A stretch of 64,000 bases of DNA, taken from positions 44,954,462 through 45,018,461 of the forward strand of contig OZ024862.1 of NCBI GenBank assembly GCA_964017155.1, given 5' to 3'. Position 1 is the first letter of the stretch; every line of letters begins with the position of its first letter. Shown here in pieces: positions 12,057 to 23,650 of the stretch. The translations under genes and the position numbers were made by a program. A model generated the notes under the pieces. That model did no database searches. It was not told the DNA's origin and saw only the letters and a list, made by a program, of their open reading frames with translations. Source of the stretch: Oasisia sp. SBJ-2009 (Eukaryota > Annelida > Polychaeta > Sabellida > Siboglinidae).

Positions 12057-13430
12057 GAACGTGTGAGTTGAAAGGTACCAGGTACATTGACTACAATGGA
12101 GACAAGTGCAAGAATGTTATATGTAATACTTGCATGATATAATGTACACCTACTGTATTAACATTTTATTTTCATGTTTATTTTTTATTAAAAAAATCAT
12201 CACCATCAATCATCGCTGTTATAAAAAAAAATATTATTTTGCATAACATATAATATAAATCAACAAAATTCAGTAATAGTACTGAAATGTGAGTCGCAAA
12301 AAAACTTTTTATATAATTGTGAAATATAATTCTCCGTGTGAGGTTCTGTTACACGAGATAACGGATGCTCCCCCTAAAAATACAACGTTTCTTGCCCGAC
12401 CGACAAGAGCCTAGCTATTACCAGTCCCCCATGTCAATTTTATTTTTTATTTCGTCCCTCACGTCATCTATTCTCTCTGGATATGTACTTTCGCAATTAC
12501 TAAGTTTATTAACAAGATCCTGCGTAATCAAATACAATACCGGTACATATCAACACAGGTTGTGATGCTGAGCGATATCGATGGTGACTGTCAACTCACA
12601 CTGCCACTGGCACTGGCTTGCCTTGTCAGTGACAGTGTCAGTGTCACACAGACTTATATTTATTCTAATCTTACAAGTTAGAGAATCCGCGTCGAGTGAA
12701 CGTTCACAAGAGTGAATTAGTCCCCGACTACTCGCTCTTGTTGCTGACTGCGTTAATGCATTTAATGCGTACCTTCATAGAAGAATCACTGCCTTTGACT
12801 TGCAATCTTAGACTTAGTCATGACGCGCAAAAGCACGTGCGATTTGTTATTGTACCGTAGTAAGTCGATCTCGCATAAAACACGTGACCCAAAAAGCACA
12901 GGGCGTCGGCAGCTGCTGATTGTTTCGCCAGTTATACCCGGTGTAACGGCGATTCTTTTTTACAATTATAAAATGACAAGTACGCATTAAAAAAATTAAC
13001 TGACTGTGCATACTAGTTAAACTATTAACACATTACACATCTGGTAATAAAAGAATCGGTTTGGCGATTAGCAAACGAGTGGATTGAGTACCTTTAAATC
13101 ATGCTCAATTAGCCATTGAGCGTACAGGCGCGTAGCCAGCGATAGTTTGTATGTGGGCAACTGGGCATGCCGTAAATATGGAGCGTATCAAGCGGTGGCA
13201 TCTTTGTGAATGTGGTATGCCGTTTCCGTGCGGTCTGCCAATTGTGGTCTGCCTTTTAGTGTGGCCCCCTCCTGACAGCGCTTTTCACCGGAATTCCCTT
13301 CATCGAGGTCTAAACCAATCAGAGAATTCTAACTGGTGGGGCCCACCAGGACGTTTTTTCGTCTTTTGCTGCTTTTTATCTTAAAATGGCATATTATGTG
13401 AAAATAAGTTGGTAGGTAGTTGAGGAAAAC
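12057..13430. other. No gene recognised
   Basis: Contains a CACTG/CAGTG-rich low-complexity patch near 12598-12650 and otherwise non-coding sequence. Confidence 0.45.
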
Positions 13431-13439
13431 AATATATAG

Positions 13440-14158
13440 TGTATGGGGAATGCGGGTTTACTGGAAAAAATTATTTTAAACATGGCGGAAGTCAGAATGC
13501 AAATTTAAGCCTCTCACACCCGCCTGGGGAAACAATGGGTCTGCATTTTCGACCCGCCAGGACGGCCTTACCCCAGATTAGGGTAGAGACGCTGATTAGC
13601 TCTCAGGCCAACTATAAAATAAACATTAAAATAACGATATACTTTTACTAGATAATGATATCATATGAAAAGTATTCAACATTGAACTAACATTAACACA
13701 AAAGTAAGTAAACATTCAAATTTAACGTTGTTTATAAAATAAGAATTACGGCAGGATTAACCAGTATCCGTGAGGTGGCAGCATTGTCTAGCCCCACACG
13801 GATAACAAAATGTACCATTGTCGTTCGTAAAAGACTATTACGTAGCACAGTCTGATTGGCTCAAGATACACAAATTAAACAAGGATACCTTTTTATCAAA
13901 TAATGCTGAATTTAAAAAAGAAACTTCAAAATTAAACAAAACAAAATAAATACAAATTTGCAGTAGTTTATAAAATATAAATTACGGCAGTGTCCGTGAG
14001 GTGGCAGCATTGTATAGATCACGCGGATAAACAAACAAATACCGAGTAAGTAACCAGACTGTCTTCTCGGCGTAGTTCCACAGCCGACCGACAGTCGGTT
14101 AAGCAAGACTACTGCCTGTGGCATTTTTTTGCCTCGGCGTGTGTGACCGCCAGGGTGT
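13440..14158 (+). repeat. Dispersed repeat, unsplit copy
   Basis: Collinear with 3610-3738 joined to 5657-6200. Contains CGCCTGGGGAAACAATGGGT, the GAGACGCTGATT box and two GTGAGGTGGCAGCATTGT boxes (13770 and 13994). It ends at TGCCTCGGCGTGTGTGACCG, which also occurs at 23570-23590. It serves as the empty-site reference for the hAT-like insertion at 3739. Confidence 0.65.
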
Positions 14159-14159
14159 C

Positions 14160-14576
14160 CTCATTGAACACATAATTCATAGTCACATCATGAAACACCT
14201 TGAACAACATCACATCCTAACTGACCACCAACATGGTTTTCGTGCAAAAAGATCAACAGAAACTCAATTAATTCAAAATATCCATGAGCAAATCCCTTGA
14301 CGAAAAGAAAACTGTAGACATGGCCATTCTATACTTCACTAAAGCATTCGATAAAGTTCCACATAAAAGACTAATTCACAAACTAAAATACTATGGCATC
14401 ACAGGCCCAATATCATCATGGATAGAAAGCTTCCTTACAGAAAGAACCCAACAGGTTGTAATAAATTGATCAGCATCCATACCCATTCAAGAAACCTCAG
14501 GGGTACCACAGGGAAATCGTACTGGGGCCCCTATTTTTCCTACTATACATAAATGACCTACCCAACAATCTCACTT
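14160..14576 (+). pseudogene. L2/CR1-type LINE reverse transcriptase fragment
   Basis: Plus-strand reverse transcriptase pieces in two frames: EHIIHSHIMKHLEQHHILTD, QHGFRAKRSTETQLIQ, then AILYFTKAFDKVPHKRLIHK and SSWIESFLTERTQQVVIN. After a TGA at 14467 the frame continues with SGVPQG-like and LLFLLYINDLP-like remnants until it is cut at about 14576 by the tail of the opposite-strand LINE. These are fingers and palm motifs before the YADD box, which is absent. A frameshift near 14290 and a stop make it a dead fragment. Confidence 0.8.
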
Positions 14577-14676
14577 CAAATACAATACAATACAATACAA
14601 TACAATACAATACAATACAATACAATACAATACAATACAATACAATACAATACAATACAATACAATACAATACAAT
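14575..14676 (-). repeat. (ATTGT)n tail of the minus-strand LINE
   Basis: About 20 units of AATAC on the plus strand, that is ATTGT-type pentamers on the minus strand, directly following AATAAAGTTTTATTG and a CCCGAAACGGG hairpin (read on the minus strand). Tandem-repeat tails after a small hairpin are typical 3' ends of CR1/L2-type LINEs. Confidence 0.75.
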
Positions 14677-14996
14677 AAAACTTTATTGTCCCGTTTCGGG
14701 AAATTCATTTTGCAGCGTTCGTCGTCATAAAAATATAAAATACAGAGTAGAGAAATAAAAAAAATGCTAATAAATTCATTATTAAAATAGTAAGTGAACA
14801 TCAATCATAATAAAATACAAGATAAATTCTATAATATAATTTTAAAATTAAAGTTAAATTGTAATTGTGGTCTTCTTTTTACAAAAAAAAAAAAATACAA
14901 CATACACACATAACGCCAGAGGTGATTATCGTTTTGAATTTAGGAGTCGTACTGACATTGGGATGAATGAATCTCGCTTTCTGTTTGTTTTGGATG

Positions 14997-15909
14997 TTAT
15001 TGTTCTGAACCTTCTGGACGAGGGCAGAATGACGTACTCCTTATATAGGATGTGTGTGCTGTCTTTTTATTGGCTTTACGGAGAGCCTGCTTTTCGTACA
15101 AAGCAGTGACAGAGGTTTGTTTGAGGCCGGTTATTTTGCTACTAATATTTACAACGCGCTGCAATTTATTCTTGTCATTCTGGCTAGCGATCCCAAACCA
15201 ACATATAATAGAAAATGTCAAAACACTCTGTATACAAGATTTGTAAAACATGGATAAAATGGTGTTATCAATATTAAAGGATCGAAGTTTTCTAAGGCAG
15301 TAAAGACGCTGCTGGCATTTCTTGTACGTGACACTGCAGTGGCGGTCCCATTTCAACTTATTGTCAATTGTTGTGCCGAGGTATTTATACTCGTCAACTA
15401 CCTCTACCTTGTTATCGTGGATGACAGTATCAGACTGGGATGGAGGGTATTTCCTAAAATCAATGCACATGTCTTTGGTTTTTGTTGCATTCAGACACAA
15501 ATACGATGTATCACACCATGCAACAAAGTCGTTTAACACAGGACCATGGCCAACTTCATCGTTAGACAACAGACTGAGTAAAGCTGTATCATCTGAGAAT
15601 TTAATAAAGTACCTATTCGGACGGATGCTCCTGCAGTCATTTGTGTATAAAATGAATAAAAGAGGGGATAAGACAAATCCTTGGGGTGAGCCAGTGGAAA
15701 CAACCTTCACGCTAGAAGTTGTGTTATTCACTCGAACCTGTTGGGGTCTCCCCACCAAAAAATCAAGCACCCATAGCGCCAATTCAGATTCAAGCTTAAA
15801 TTCGGAAATTAATTTCTTAAACAACAAGTGAGGCTGCAGCGTATTGAAGGCAGAACTCATATCCAGATAGAGAACTCTGGCATGGGTTTTGGCGTCCTCA
15901 AGATGACAA
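14997..15909 (-). pseudogene. LINE reverse transcriptase, palm and thumb part
   Basis: Continues the frame interrupted upstream: HLEDAKTHARVLYLDMSSAF (first catalytic Asp in the LD motif), STGSPQGFVLSPLLF, YFIKFSDDTALLSLL (the catalytic pair appears as FSDD rather than YADD, a variant I recall from related LINEs), LNATKTKDMCIDFR and EYKYLGTTID. It ends with KTAHTSYIRSTSFCPR typical of the C terminus. Open for about 300 codons without a stop, so the copy was fairly young when split. Confidence 0.85.
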
Positions 15910-16869
15910 CCCAGATAGCCACCTATATCGGCACGATATCGGCTGCATCTCGGCAATCTCGGGCCTATCTCTCCTATGTCGGGCCGATATCGGTGCGATG
16001 TTGGCTATACTGGCTGTACGCACTATGCAGCCGACATCGGGCCAATATCGTTCCGATGTTGGCGATACTGGCAGTATGTAGGCACCTATGCAGCCGACAT
16101 CTGACCGAGATTGGCCCAAGATAAGCCATGTCGTTATATGCAGCAAGGGTTTGGCAGTAAATATAATGTTGTTATCCTTTATAAATGTGAACGTATGCAA
16201 AGCTAATTTAATACATATCGCATTAATTGTGGTGAATCCAATTAGTAGAGAATTTGGGCGAGTTTAAATGTGTTTATTTTTTATTAAATGTTTCCAATAT
16301 TTTGTGCGCCACTACAATCAGATTGTCCCGCCGTCCGTCATAGGGCCTACTAAAACACAACCAAGGGTGTATATCTACATAATATTCCCTGCACGTAAGT
16401 GTTTTTAAAAACAATTTTTTTTATAAAAAAAAACTCTTCTAAGAAAATAATCTTTAGAAGAAACAGTTTGAACATCCAAAGAAATTCCAGTCTGTGAAAA
16501 TATATTCAAAACAATATTAGTATATTTTGTAACAAAACTATACCAAAACATGTCTTCTCACAGTTGAATATAGCTTGAACTGTCAATGAACTCCAAGGTC
16601 CTTACATTTAGCCTAGCCTGATGATACCCCATGGAGAGATCAGTCACTATAGCCCCAGTGACACCAATGCTAGTGATGTAGCAGTAGTCCAGCTGGGGAG
16701 TCCAGCCGCCCAGGCCTGGAACTCTGGAGGTAGTGAGTGACCTTTGAGACTAGGTTCCTTGCATCTTGACTGCACTGCCATAGAGGATTTAGAGAGAAGC
16801 ACAGCTACAGTGGAGACGGTACGTTTAATAATTTATTTTGTTGTAAATCCGTAAACCTTTGTACATTTC

Positions 16870-17870
16870 TAGATTAACAAATCATTTGATTTAGAATAAA
16901 TAAGGAGAAAATCAATAGAGTACATTCCACAACATTTTTAGGTGTAGTAATTGATTGCAAATTAAACTGGAAAAGTCACATTTTATCAGTATGATCTAAA
17001 CTGTCAAAATGCTGTGCTATTATGTATAGAGCCAGTTCTTTGATTAACAAACATGGTATGCATATTTTTGAACTATTCTCTTTTCATGCCTTATATTATG
17101 TATTGTGCTGAAGTATGGGGTAACACATATGCTACAAATATTCATTGTTTAGTTTTATTACAGAAAAGAGTTACAAGATTAATTTGTGGTGCAAAAAGAC
17201 TTGATCACACAAATTTACTCTTTCACAATGTACATATTCTTAAATTACCAGATCTTGTAAAGCTAAAAACTGCTATAATTATGTTTAAGGCATATCATTA
17301 TATATTGCCAATGAATGTACAAAAATTGTTCAAAATACATGACTCTCGATATTCATCCAGGTATAAATGCAAGTTCAAGCAAATCTATGTACGTACTAAC
17401 TTAAAAAGTATGTGCATTTATGTTACTGGAGTTAAACTTTGGAACTCCTTCGATAATTCACTGATTAGTTGTAAAAAAAATCATCATTTCAAAAAGTGTT
17501 ATACAAATAGACTGTTGAATAATTATGTGTTAGAGTCCTAGACAATTTTTGCTAACATAAATTAGATAAACAAATAAACATTCAGTTTGTTTATTGTTGT
17601 AAAGATTTTGTTTTTTGTTTTTCTCTTCAACAAATGTCACAATGTCTTTTTTTATTAAATGCTGTATGGTTACACATATAAATAGTGTTGTCGCACATTC
17701 TATTGCATTGTTCAGATGCTTTATGTATGAAATTAAGAAATTATAAGGGTAAACATGATAAGTATTGTACTTCTTTTACCCTTTTTTCAACAATTTATAT
17801 TGTATTTTATGCACTGTATTTATAATGTAGTAGTTGTTTGTTGAAATAAATTTAAATTCAATTCAATTTG
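16870..17870 (+). pseudogene. LINE reverse transcriptase 3' fragment (plus strand) inside the inverted-repeat element
   Basis: Starts with TTFLGVVIDCKLNWKSHI in one frame, then from 17053 continues with YIMYCAEVWGNTYATNI, LLQKRVTRLICGAKRLDHTN and GVKLWNSFDNSLISC, the thumb and C-terminal region of a Jockey/CR1-group LINE. Stop codon at 17539-17541. It ends near 17870 with AAATTCAATTCAATTT, a short tandem tail. The catalytic core is missing. Confidence 0.8.
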
Positions 17871-17991
17871 TGGCATGAATTTATATGCGCACGCTTGATT
17901 CTGTGGAAGATTATATACATTTGTTTTTTATATAATTGTTTACAAAACTATATATATATATATATATATAGTTTTGTTTAATTGTTTACAA

Positions 17992-18030
<39 letters not shown>

Positions 18031-18262
18031 GTTTTGTAAACTATATACTATATATATATATATTCAATTTGTGGCATGAATTTATATGCGCACGCTTGAT
18101 TATGTGGCAGATTATATACATTTGTTTTTTATATAATTGTTTACAAAACTATATATATATATAGTTTTGTAAACAATTATATAAAAAACAAATGTATATA
18201 ATCTTCCACAGAATCAAGCGTGCGCATATAAACTCATGCCACAAATTGAATATATATATATA
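17862..18262. repeat. Three copies of a 95-bp unit, the third inverted, around (AT)n
   Basis: The unit contains GTGGCATGAATTTATATGCG, then CACGCTTGATT and TTTTATATAATTGTTTACAA, and ends in (TA)n. It occurs at 17866-17955 and 18065-18155 in direct orientation and at 18165-18255 as the reverse complement, so 18065-18255 can fold into a near-perfect hairpin of about 90-bp arms. Confidence 0.8.
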
Positions 18263-18594
18263 TATAGTTTTGTAAACAATTATTTTGTTGCTCAGTCTGT
18301 GATATTAGTTAAATATAGATGGTATCTAGCTTAAAGTCTCTTTCATTTTAATTGCAGAAGACATCAGGAGAAATGAAGACACCTCGTACGCCCTACAGAA
18401 AACGCCATCTAGAAGTGTCTGTCCAAATGGTTCATGGGGCCCAAAGATTGGAATGGGGACAGGGCTAAGAGAAGAACCTCGGAAACTTTGCCACTGTGTG
18501 ATGAAAATAAAACAAAATATGTCATTGCATTCTTTGTTACCTACTCATTAAGCCACACACAGCTAGCCTATAGTGTATCGAAGTAATATAGGCT

Positions 18595-19120
18595 ATAACG
18601 GTTTCATCTAGGCATACTGCCTAGATGAAACCGATATAGCCTAGATGCAACCGAGATTGCCGAGATCGATCCGATCTCGGGGATCTCACCGAGATCGGTC
18701 CGATCTCGGTCCGATCTCGGGGATCTCACCGATCTCGGTCCGATCTCGGTCCGATCTCGGGGATCTCAGCTGCATCTAGGCTATATCGGTTTCATCTAGG
18801 CAGTATGCCTAGCTGAAACCGAGATTGCCGATCTCGGTCCAATCTCGGTCCGATCTCACCGATCTCGGTCCGATCTCGGTCCGATCTTGGGGATCTCAGC
18901 TGCATCTAGGCTATATCGGTTTCATCTAGGCATGCTATAGATGCAGCCGAGATTGCCGAGATCGGACCGAGATCGATCCCATGTGCAAAACCTAGATCGG
19001 GCCGATGTCGTCTATCTCGGTTCGACATAGGGCCGAGATGCCCGAGATCGGCCCGATGTCATATGCCGAGATCGGGCCGATGTCGGTGCCGAGATGGCCG
19101 AGATCGGGCCGATATTGGGC
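18595..19120. repeat. Subterminal array of CCGATCTCGG-type palindromes
   Basis: Dozens of alternating GATCTCGGTCCGATCTCGG and AACCGAGATTGCCGAGATCG units, many self-complementary, plus the longer motif GATGAAACCG/CGGTTTCATC in both orientations. The array mirrors the shorter one at 15916-16126 at the other end of the element, as expected for transposase-binding subterminal repeats. That function is inference. Confidence 0.75.
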
Positions 19121-19142
19121 CAATATTGTTTGGCTATCTGGG

Positions 19143-19494
19143 AAAGTACATAATTTATTACAGTAGCGACTGCATCCTCCACCCCTCTCCCAGGCCGATA
19201 TGCAAATTGCAGGGGATCTAAAAGATGGTCTGTACGGGTCATGATCATGGTTTTAATGATTTTTTCAAAACTCTTCATTACGTGCGACGTCAACCCTACT
19301 GGCCGAAAATCGTTAGGACTAGCAGGACGAGATTTCTTGGGGACAGGCACGACAATAGACGTTTTCCACAAGGTAGGGACTTTATGTAAGCTAAGGGAGG
19401 CCTGAAAGATGGAGTGGAAGATACCGGACAACTGAGTGGCACAATTCTTCAAAACCTGACCAGAAATACCATCGTGTATTTGACCCCATGTCAT
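19143..19494 (-). pseudogene. LINE reverse transcriptase, N-terminal part
   Basis: Encodes the fingers region of a reverse transcriptase: QIHDGISGQVLKNCA, KVPTLWKTSIVVPVPKK, NDFRPVGLTSHVMKSFEKII and DPLQFAYRPGRGVEDAVAT, ending NYVLS where the inserted element begins. The order and motifs match CR1/L2-like LINEs in which PND(F/Y)RPVALTS is characteristic. The element is 5' truncated at about 19494, where a different plus-strand LINE abuts it. Confidence 0.85.
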
Positions 19495-19499
19495 TTATA

Positions 19500-20930
19500 A
19501 AAATAAAAAACACTTAATCAAGCTACAGCTGAAATTAGAAATTCAAAGAGAAGATATGATCAAAAAATAGCTTTTAATATAAAACATGACAGCAAGAGTT
19601 TTTATGCGTATGTTATGTAAACAGAAAGTTCGGGATAAGGTCGGTTCTCTAGAAGGTAGTGATGGAAACATTATAACAGAGGGATTATTAATGGCAGAAA
19701 ACCTAAATGAGTACTTTAGTTCGGTATTTATCAGGGAAGATATTAGTATATTACCACCACTAGAGACTAAGTTCGAAGGGGGAGTGCCTGACTATTTAGG
19801 ACAACTAATTGTAACCCCAAAAATGGTAGCTATGAAAATAAGAGATTTGAAGGATAATAAATCACCTGGAGGGGATTCCTCCCAAATTAATTGTAAATTA
19901 TAGAACAAATCAGCATACCGCTTGCGACAGTGTTCAATTTGTCATTAGAGGAGGGAATAGTTCCGTTAGAATGGAAAGAAGCAAACATTATACCATTATT
20001 TAAAAAGGGTTCGAGAAACAAGTCGGAGAATTATAGACCAGTGAGTATAACGTCGGTGATTTGCAAACTATTAGAAAGACTAATTAAAGATCACGTGGTT
20101 GATTTTCTTGTTAAAAATAACTTGCTAAACCCATCTCAACATGGGTTTCTAAAAGCAAGGTCATGCTTTACAAATATGTTATGTTTTTTTGAAGATATGA
20201 CAAAATGGGTAGATGAGGGATCACTAGTAGGTATGATATACTTAGATTTAAAAATCCTGTGACAAAGTGCCACATCAAAGATTGCTACTTAAACTAAAAG
20301 TGCTGACATGAATGTATCAGAGCAGTGTGGAATTGAAGCAGCGATGAGAAACCAAATTCTTGGATTAATTTGGCAAAATACAGTGTACAAAGACAAAGAA
20401 CTAATACTACTGCTGTATAAAACAATAGTTAGGCCTCATTTAGAATATTGTATACAAGCATGGAGGCCATATTGCAAGAAGGATATTGATATGCTAGAAA
20501 TAGTACAAAGGAGAGCAACCAAAATGATACCAAAACTCAGGAATGTATAGAAACCAGAAGATTGAGAGATCAGATTAAGGTGTTTAAAATACTGAATGGG
20601 TATGAACATATTGACAGAAATATTTTTTCGCAGTCAAGGAAGAAAGAAGGACTAGATGACATGGAGTTACATTTGCAAAGAAGCAGTGTAGACTAGATAT
20701 TAGAAAATTCTCATTTTCACAAAGAACAGAAAATGAATGGAACAGATTATCAGCTGATTGTGTAGGTGCTAGTAGTGTTAATATATTTTAAAATAGAATC
20801 GACATATACCTAAGACGGACGGAGTATACTTAGATAGGTTGGACTCTCGATAAGCCAAAGGGCTTCCTAGTCCACCTGCCATCTAGAGTTGAATCTCTAG
20901 GTGGCAATCTTGTTAAATCGTGTTAAATTC
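19500..20930 (+). mobile_element. CR1-like LINE fragment with internal deletion
   Basis: Plus-strand reverse transcriptase in three pieces: 19586-19903 (NLNEYFSSVFIRED, DNKSPGGD), 19930-20262 (PLEWKEANIIPLFKKGSRNK, SENYRPVSITSVICKLLERL, QHGFLKARSCFTNMLCFFED) and 20308-20550 (RNQILGLIWQNTVYKDKE, LEYCIQAWRPYCKKDIDMLE, VQRRATKMIPKL). Between 20262 and 20308 a frameshift and a deletion remove the palm including the catalytic DD box. The 3' end near 20900-20930 shows CTTGTTAAAT repeats, the expected short tandem tail. Dead copy. Confidence 0.85.
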
Positions 20931-22744
20931 TTGTTAAATGTCTGGTGGCCGTTATGCATAGCATACCATAAAGGCGGGATTACAGTATGCAACATGGTTG
21001 CAAGCAACGAGGCGATTGTGAAAGGTCAAGGCTGAACGATGTTGCTTGCAATGTGGCTGCATGCAACACCTCTTCCATGTTTACACTATGCAAAACGGTT
21101 GCAACGACGAGATATTAATTTGTCTCCAGCCACCATGTGGCGCCACCCTTATATAGCGTCTAAGCGATGGAAGCATAGCATCAGTGGGGGAAAGACTTGG
21201 GAATCAATTTATGCAAGATGCGGATTCCAATTGTTAGACCTCAGTAAAAATCATTTTCATCTAGTGATTAAAAATGTCACACCAATATAATGGAATCTTA
21301 TTATATCTTGAAATGGCTAAAGAAAATTAAATTTGGCAAAGAAATGTCTGACCTTTAACTAATTGTCTAAACAGATTTTAGGTCCAATGGCAATGCTAGC
21401 CTAGAGGTTGATTCGATCCAAGCGAGCACAAGTAGGCCGAACTATGCCGATTACAGACATGGATAATTCAGCCCAATGGGCCGAATCTTCCGTCTCCTAT
21501 TCATTTTATTAATAACTTAGGAATGTCTAATCATTAAATGCGAAACTGTTAATTTATTTTTAACATTTTAAAATATAAGTACGTAACACTAACAGTACAT
21601 TCAGAATTACATTTATAATTGATAGTACAATACAATAATCAAAGACACTCCAATTGTTATGAACACACGAGCAAATAACAACAAGGCTTGTAAAGATGGG
21701 ACAAAGTTTGGCTGCGTCTTTGTATCTGTATATGTTATATATATTTGTGATTGTGGTCCGCCTGGCCTTGGGCGCCCCTATTATCGTTCAACATTCGACA
21801 GTGTAAACTCGTGAAACCATCATTACCATTGCATAGTGATACTGCATATCGAATATGTGTTTGTGGACGCATAACAAACCTCAGAATACTGATGTATACA
21901 ATAAACCCATAGGCGGCCGCGCGTTCCTTCTCAACGAGTGTCCACGGTCCTACCTACTCAGAATTTTGGGAGCCGGATGTTTCGGCCTAAAACAGTTTCG
22001 GCCGAAACATCCGTTTCTGCAATCGTTGAAGTTCGGCATGTTTGTGCTCACATGGGCCGATTTTTCCGTACCTGCAACGTGTGCCGGCGAGCTACATGAG
22101 CCGAGTCATCCGTCCTGACGTTGGGAGATATCTTCGACCTGCGTATTATATATAATTTTGCTATTATTTCTGCATCGTTATTCGCGAAATTGTGTGTCAT
22201 TTCATTGCGTATTTAAGATTAGATTTATTATTATTTTGATTGTTATTTTATTATTTCTTGGCTAAGATTGGGGGATTTGTATTACTTGCGTATTATTTGC
22301 GTTGCTTGTCATTCCATTGGGAGTAATATATAATGTATATTATTATTTGATTAATATTATTTCATTCATATTTTTATTAGTTCTTGGTTCATATCCGGGA
22401 AATGTTGCAACCTTATTCGACTTGCGTAACATTTGCGTTGCATGTTATTCTGTTGCGTATAATAGATAATATATATTAATATTATTATTTGACTATTTTT
22501 TGCGAAATTCGTGTTTTTTTTATTAGTTTTTGGTTAATTATGTAGTAATATTATTATTTGACTACTATTTGCGAAAATCGGGGATTTGGTATCCCTTTTT
22601 CCCTATAACATTCTAAGGGTGCATATGACACTACACAACATGTAGGGACATGGGACATGTCCTTAACACCTTTTTCAACGATGGATTGTGACACATTGCA
22701 TAGGTTCAAATGAGTTGCAGTCAATTGAAGACATAAAGGCTTCG
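20931..22744. other. No gene; small hairpins and repeats
   Basis: No exon chain seen. Contains inverted GTTGCAAGCAAC motifs at about 20990-21070, a CGGATGTTTCGGCC/GGCCGAAACATCCG hairpin at 21975-22014, and AT-rich sequence at 22140-22580 with a repeated TTATTATTTGACTA motif. Confidence 0.5.
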
Positions 22745-23145
22745 AGTGCGGACAATATGCTCAAGATCTTCAATTAGATTAGCGCAGACCACTTTTATTA
22801 GGATACAGTTAGTGCTACAGATATCAAACAACCAAACAAACACCTATTGCAAGGGCGTTATTTAAAAGGGAACACTGTGCTCAAGATGGGTCTCCCTCAA
22901 GATCTTCAATTAGATTAGCGCAGACCACTTTTATTAGGATACAGTTAGTGCTACAGATATCAAACAACCAAACAAACACCTATTGCAAGGGCGTTATTTA
23001 AAAGGGAACAATGTGCTCAAGATGGGTCTCCCTCAAGATCTTCAATTAGATTAGCGCAGGTCACTGTTTATTAGGATGACGTTAGTGCTACTGCAATCAA
23101 ACAACAAGTAAACATCCATTGTAAGGGTCTTATCTCACATCTTCA
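22745..23145 (+). repeat. 136-bp tandem repeat, about three units
   Basis: TCAAGATCTTCAATTAGATT occurs at 22761, 22897 and 23033, exactly 136 bases apart. The rest of each unit (GCGCAGACCACTTTTATTAG, CTATTGCAAGGGCGTTATTT) is almost unchanged between the first two and diverged in the third. Confidence 0.9.
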
Positions 23146-23205
23146 ATTACGTACACAGGCCGTGCAGAAGAATGAATTAATTAAATTATAACGGCCGCAA
23201 ATGTA

Positions 23206-23487
<282 letters not shown>

Positions 23488-23489
23488 AC

Positions 23490-23650
23490 ATGGAAATTAG
23501 CTGCCGTTACCCAAGGTCCGCTAGGTGGTAGCACCTTTGAGCACCGAGCTACTGCATGTGGCATTTTTTGCCTCGGCGTGTGTGACCGCCAGGGTGTCCA
23601 AGGAAAGAGTACAGACGCTGATTGGCTGTCGTGACGAATGTGGAATAAAA
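23490..23650 (+). repeat. Dispersed repeat fragment
   Basis: Shares CTAGGTGGTAGCA (diverged GTGAGGTGGCAGCA), TTGCCTCGGCGTGTGTGACCG, GCCAGGGTGTCC and ACAGACGCTGATTGGCT with the repeats at 3610, 5657 and 13440-14158. Confidence 0.55.

Larger units (their letters stand above)
15910..19142. mobile_element. 3.2-kb terminal-inverted-repeat element with subterminal palindromes
   Basis: Ends are CCCAGATAGCCA on the left and its exact complement TGGCTATCTGGG on the right. Both subterminal regions (15916-16126 and 18595-19120) consist of closely spaced palindromic units such as CCGATATCGG, CCGAGATCGG and GATCTCGGTCCGATC. The insertion point in the host LINE is known from its reading frame, and the apparent target duplication is only about 2 bp (TT). 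No transposase was found. The cargo is a LINE fragment and a foldback AT-rich block. The superfamily is not assigned. Confidence 0.7.
14575..19494 (-). mobile_element. CR1/L2-type LINE, 5'-truncated, split by a 3.2-kb insertion
   Basis: Minus-strand element. The reverse transcriptase runs from 19494 to 19143, is interrupted by the inverted-repeat element at 15910-19142, and resumes at 15909 towards 14997. It is followed by a 3' UTR with hairpin and pentamer tail. Removing the insert leaves the reading frame open across the join, so the insertion is younger than the LINE. Confidence 0.85.
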
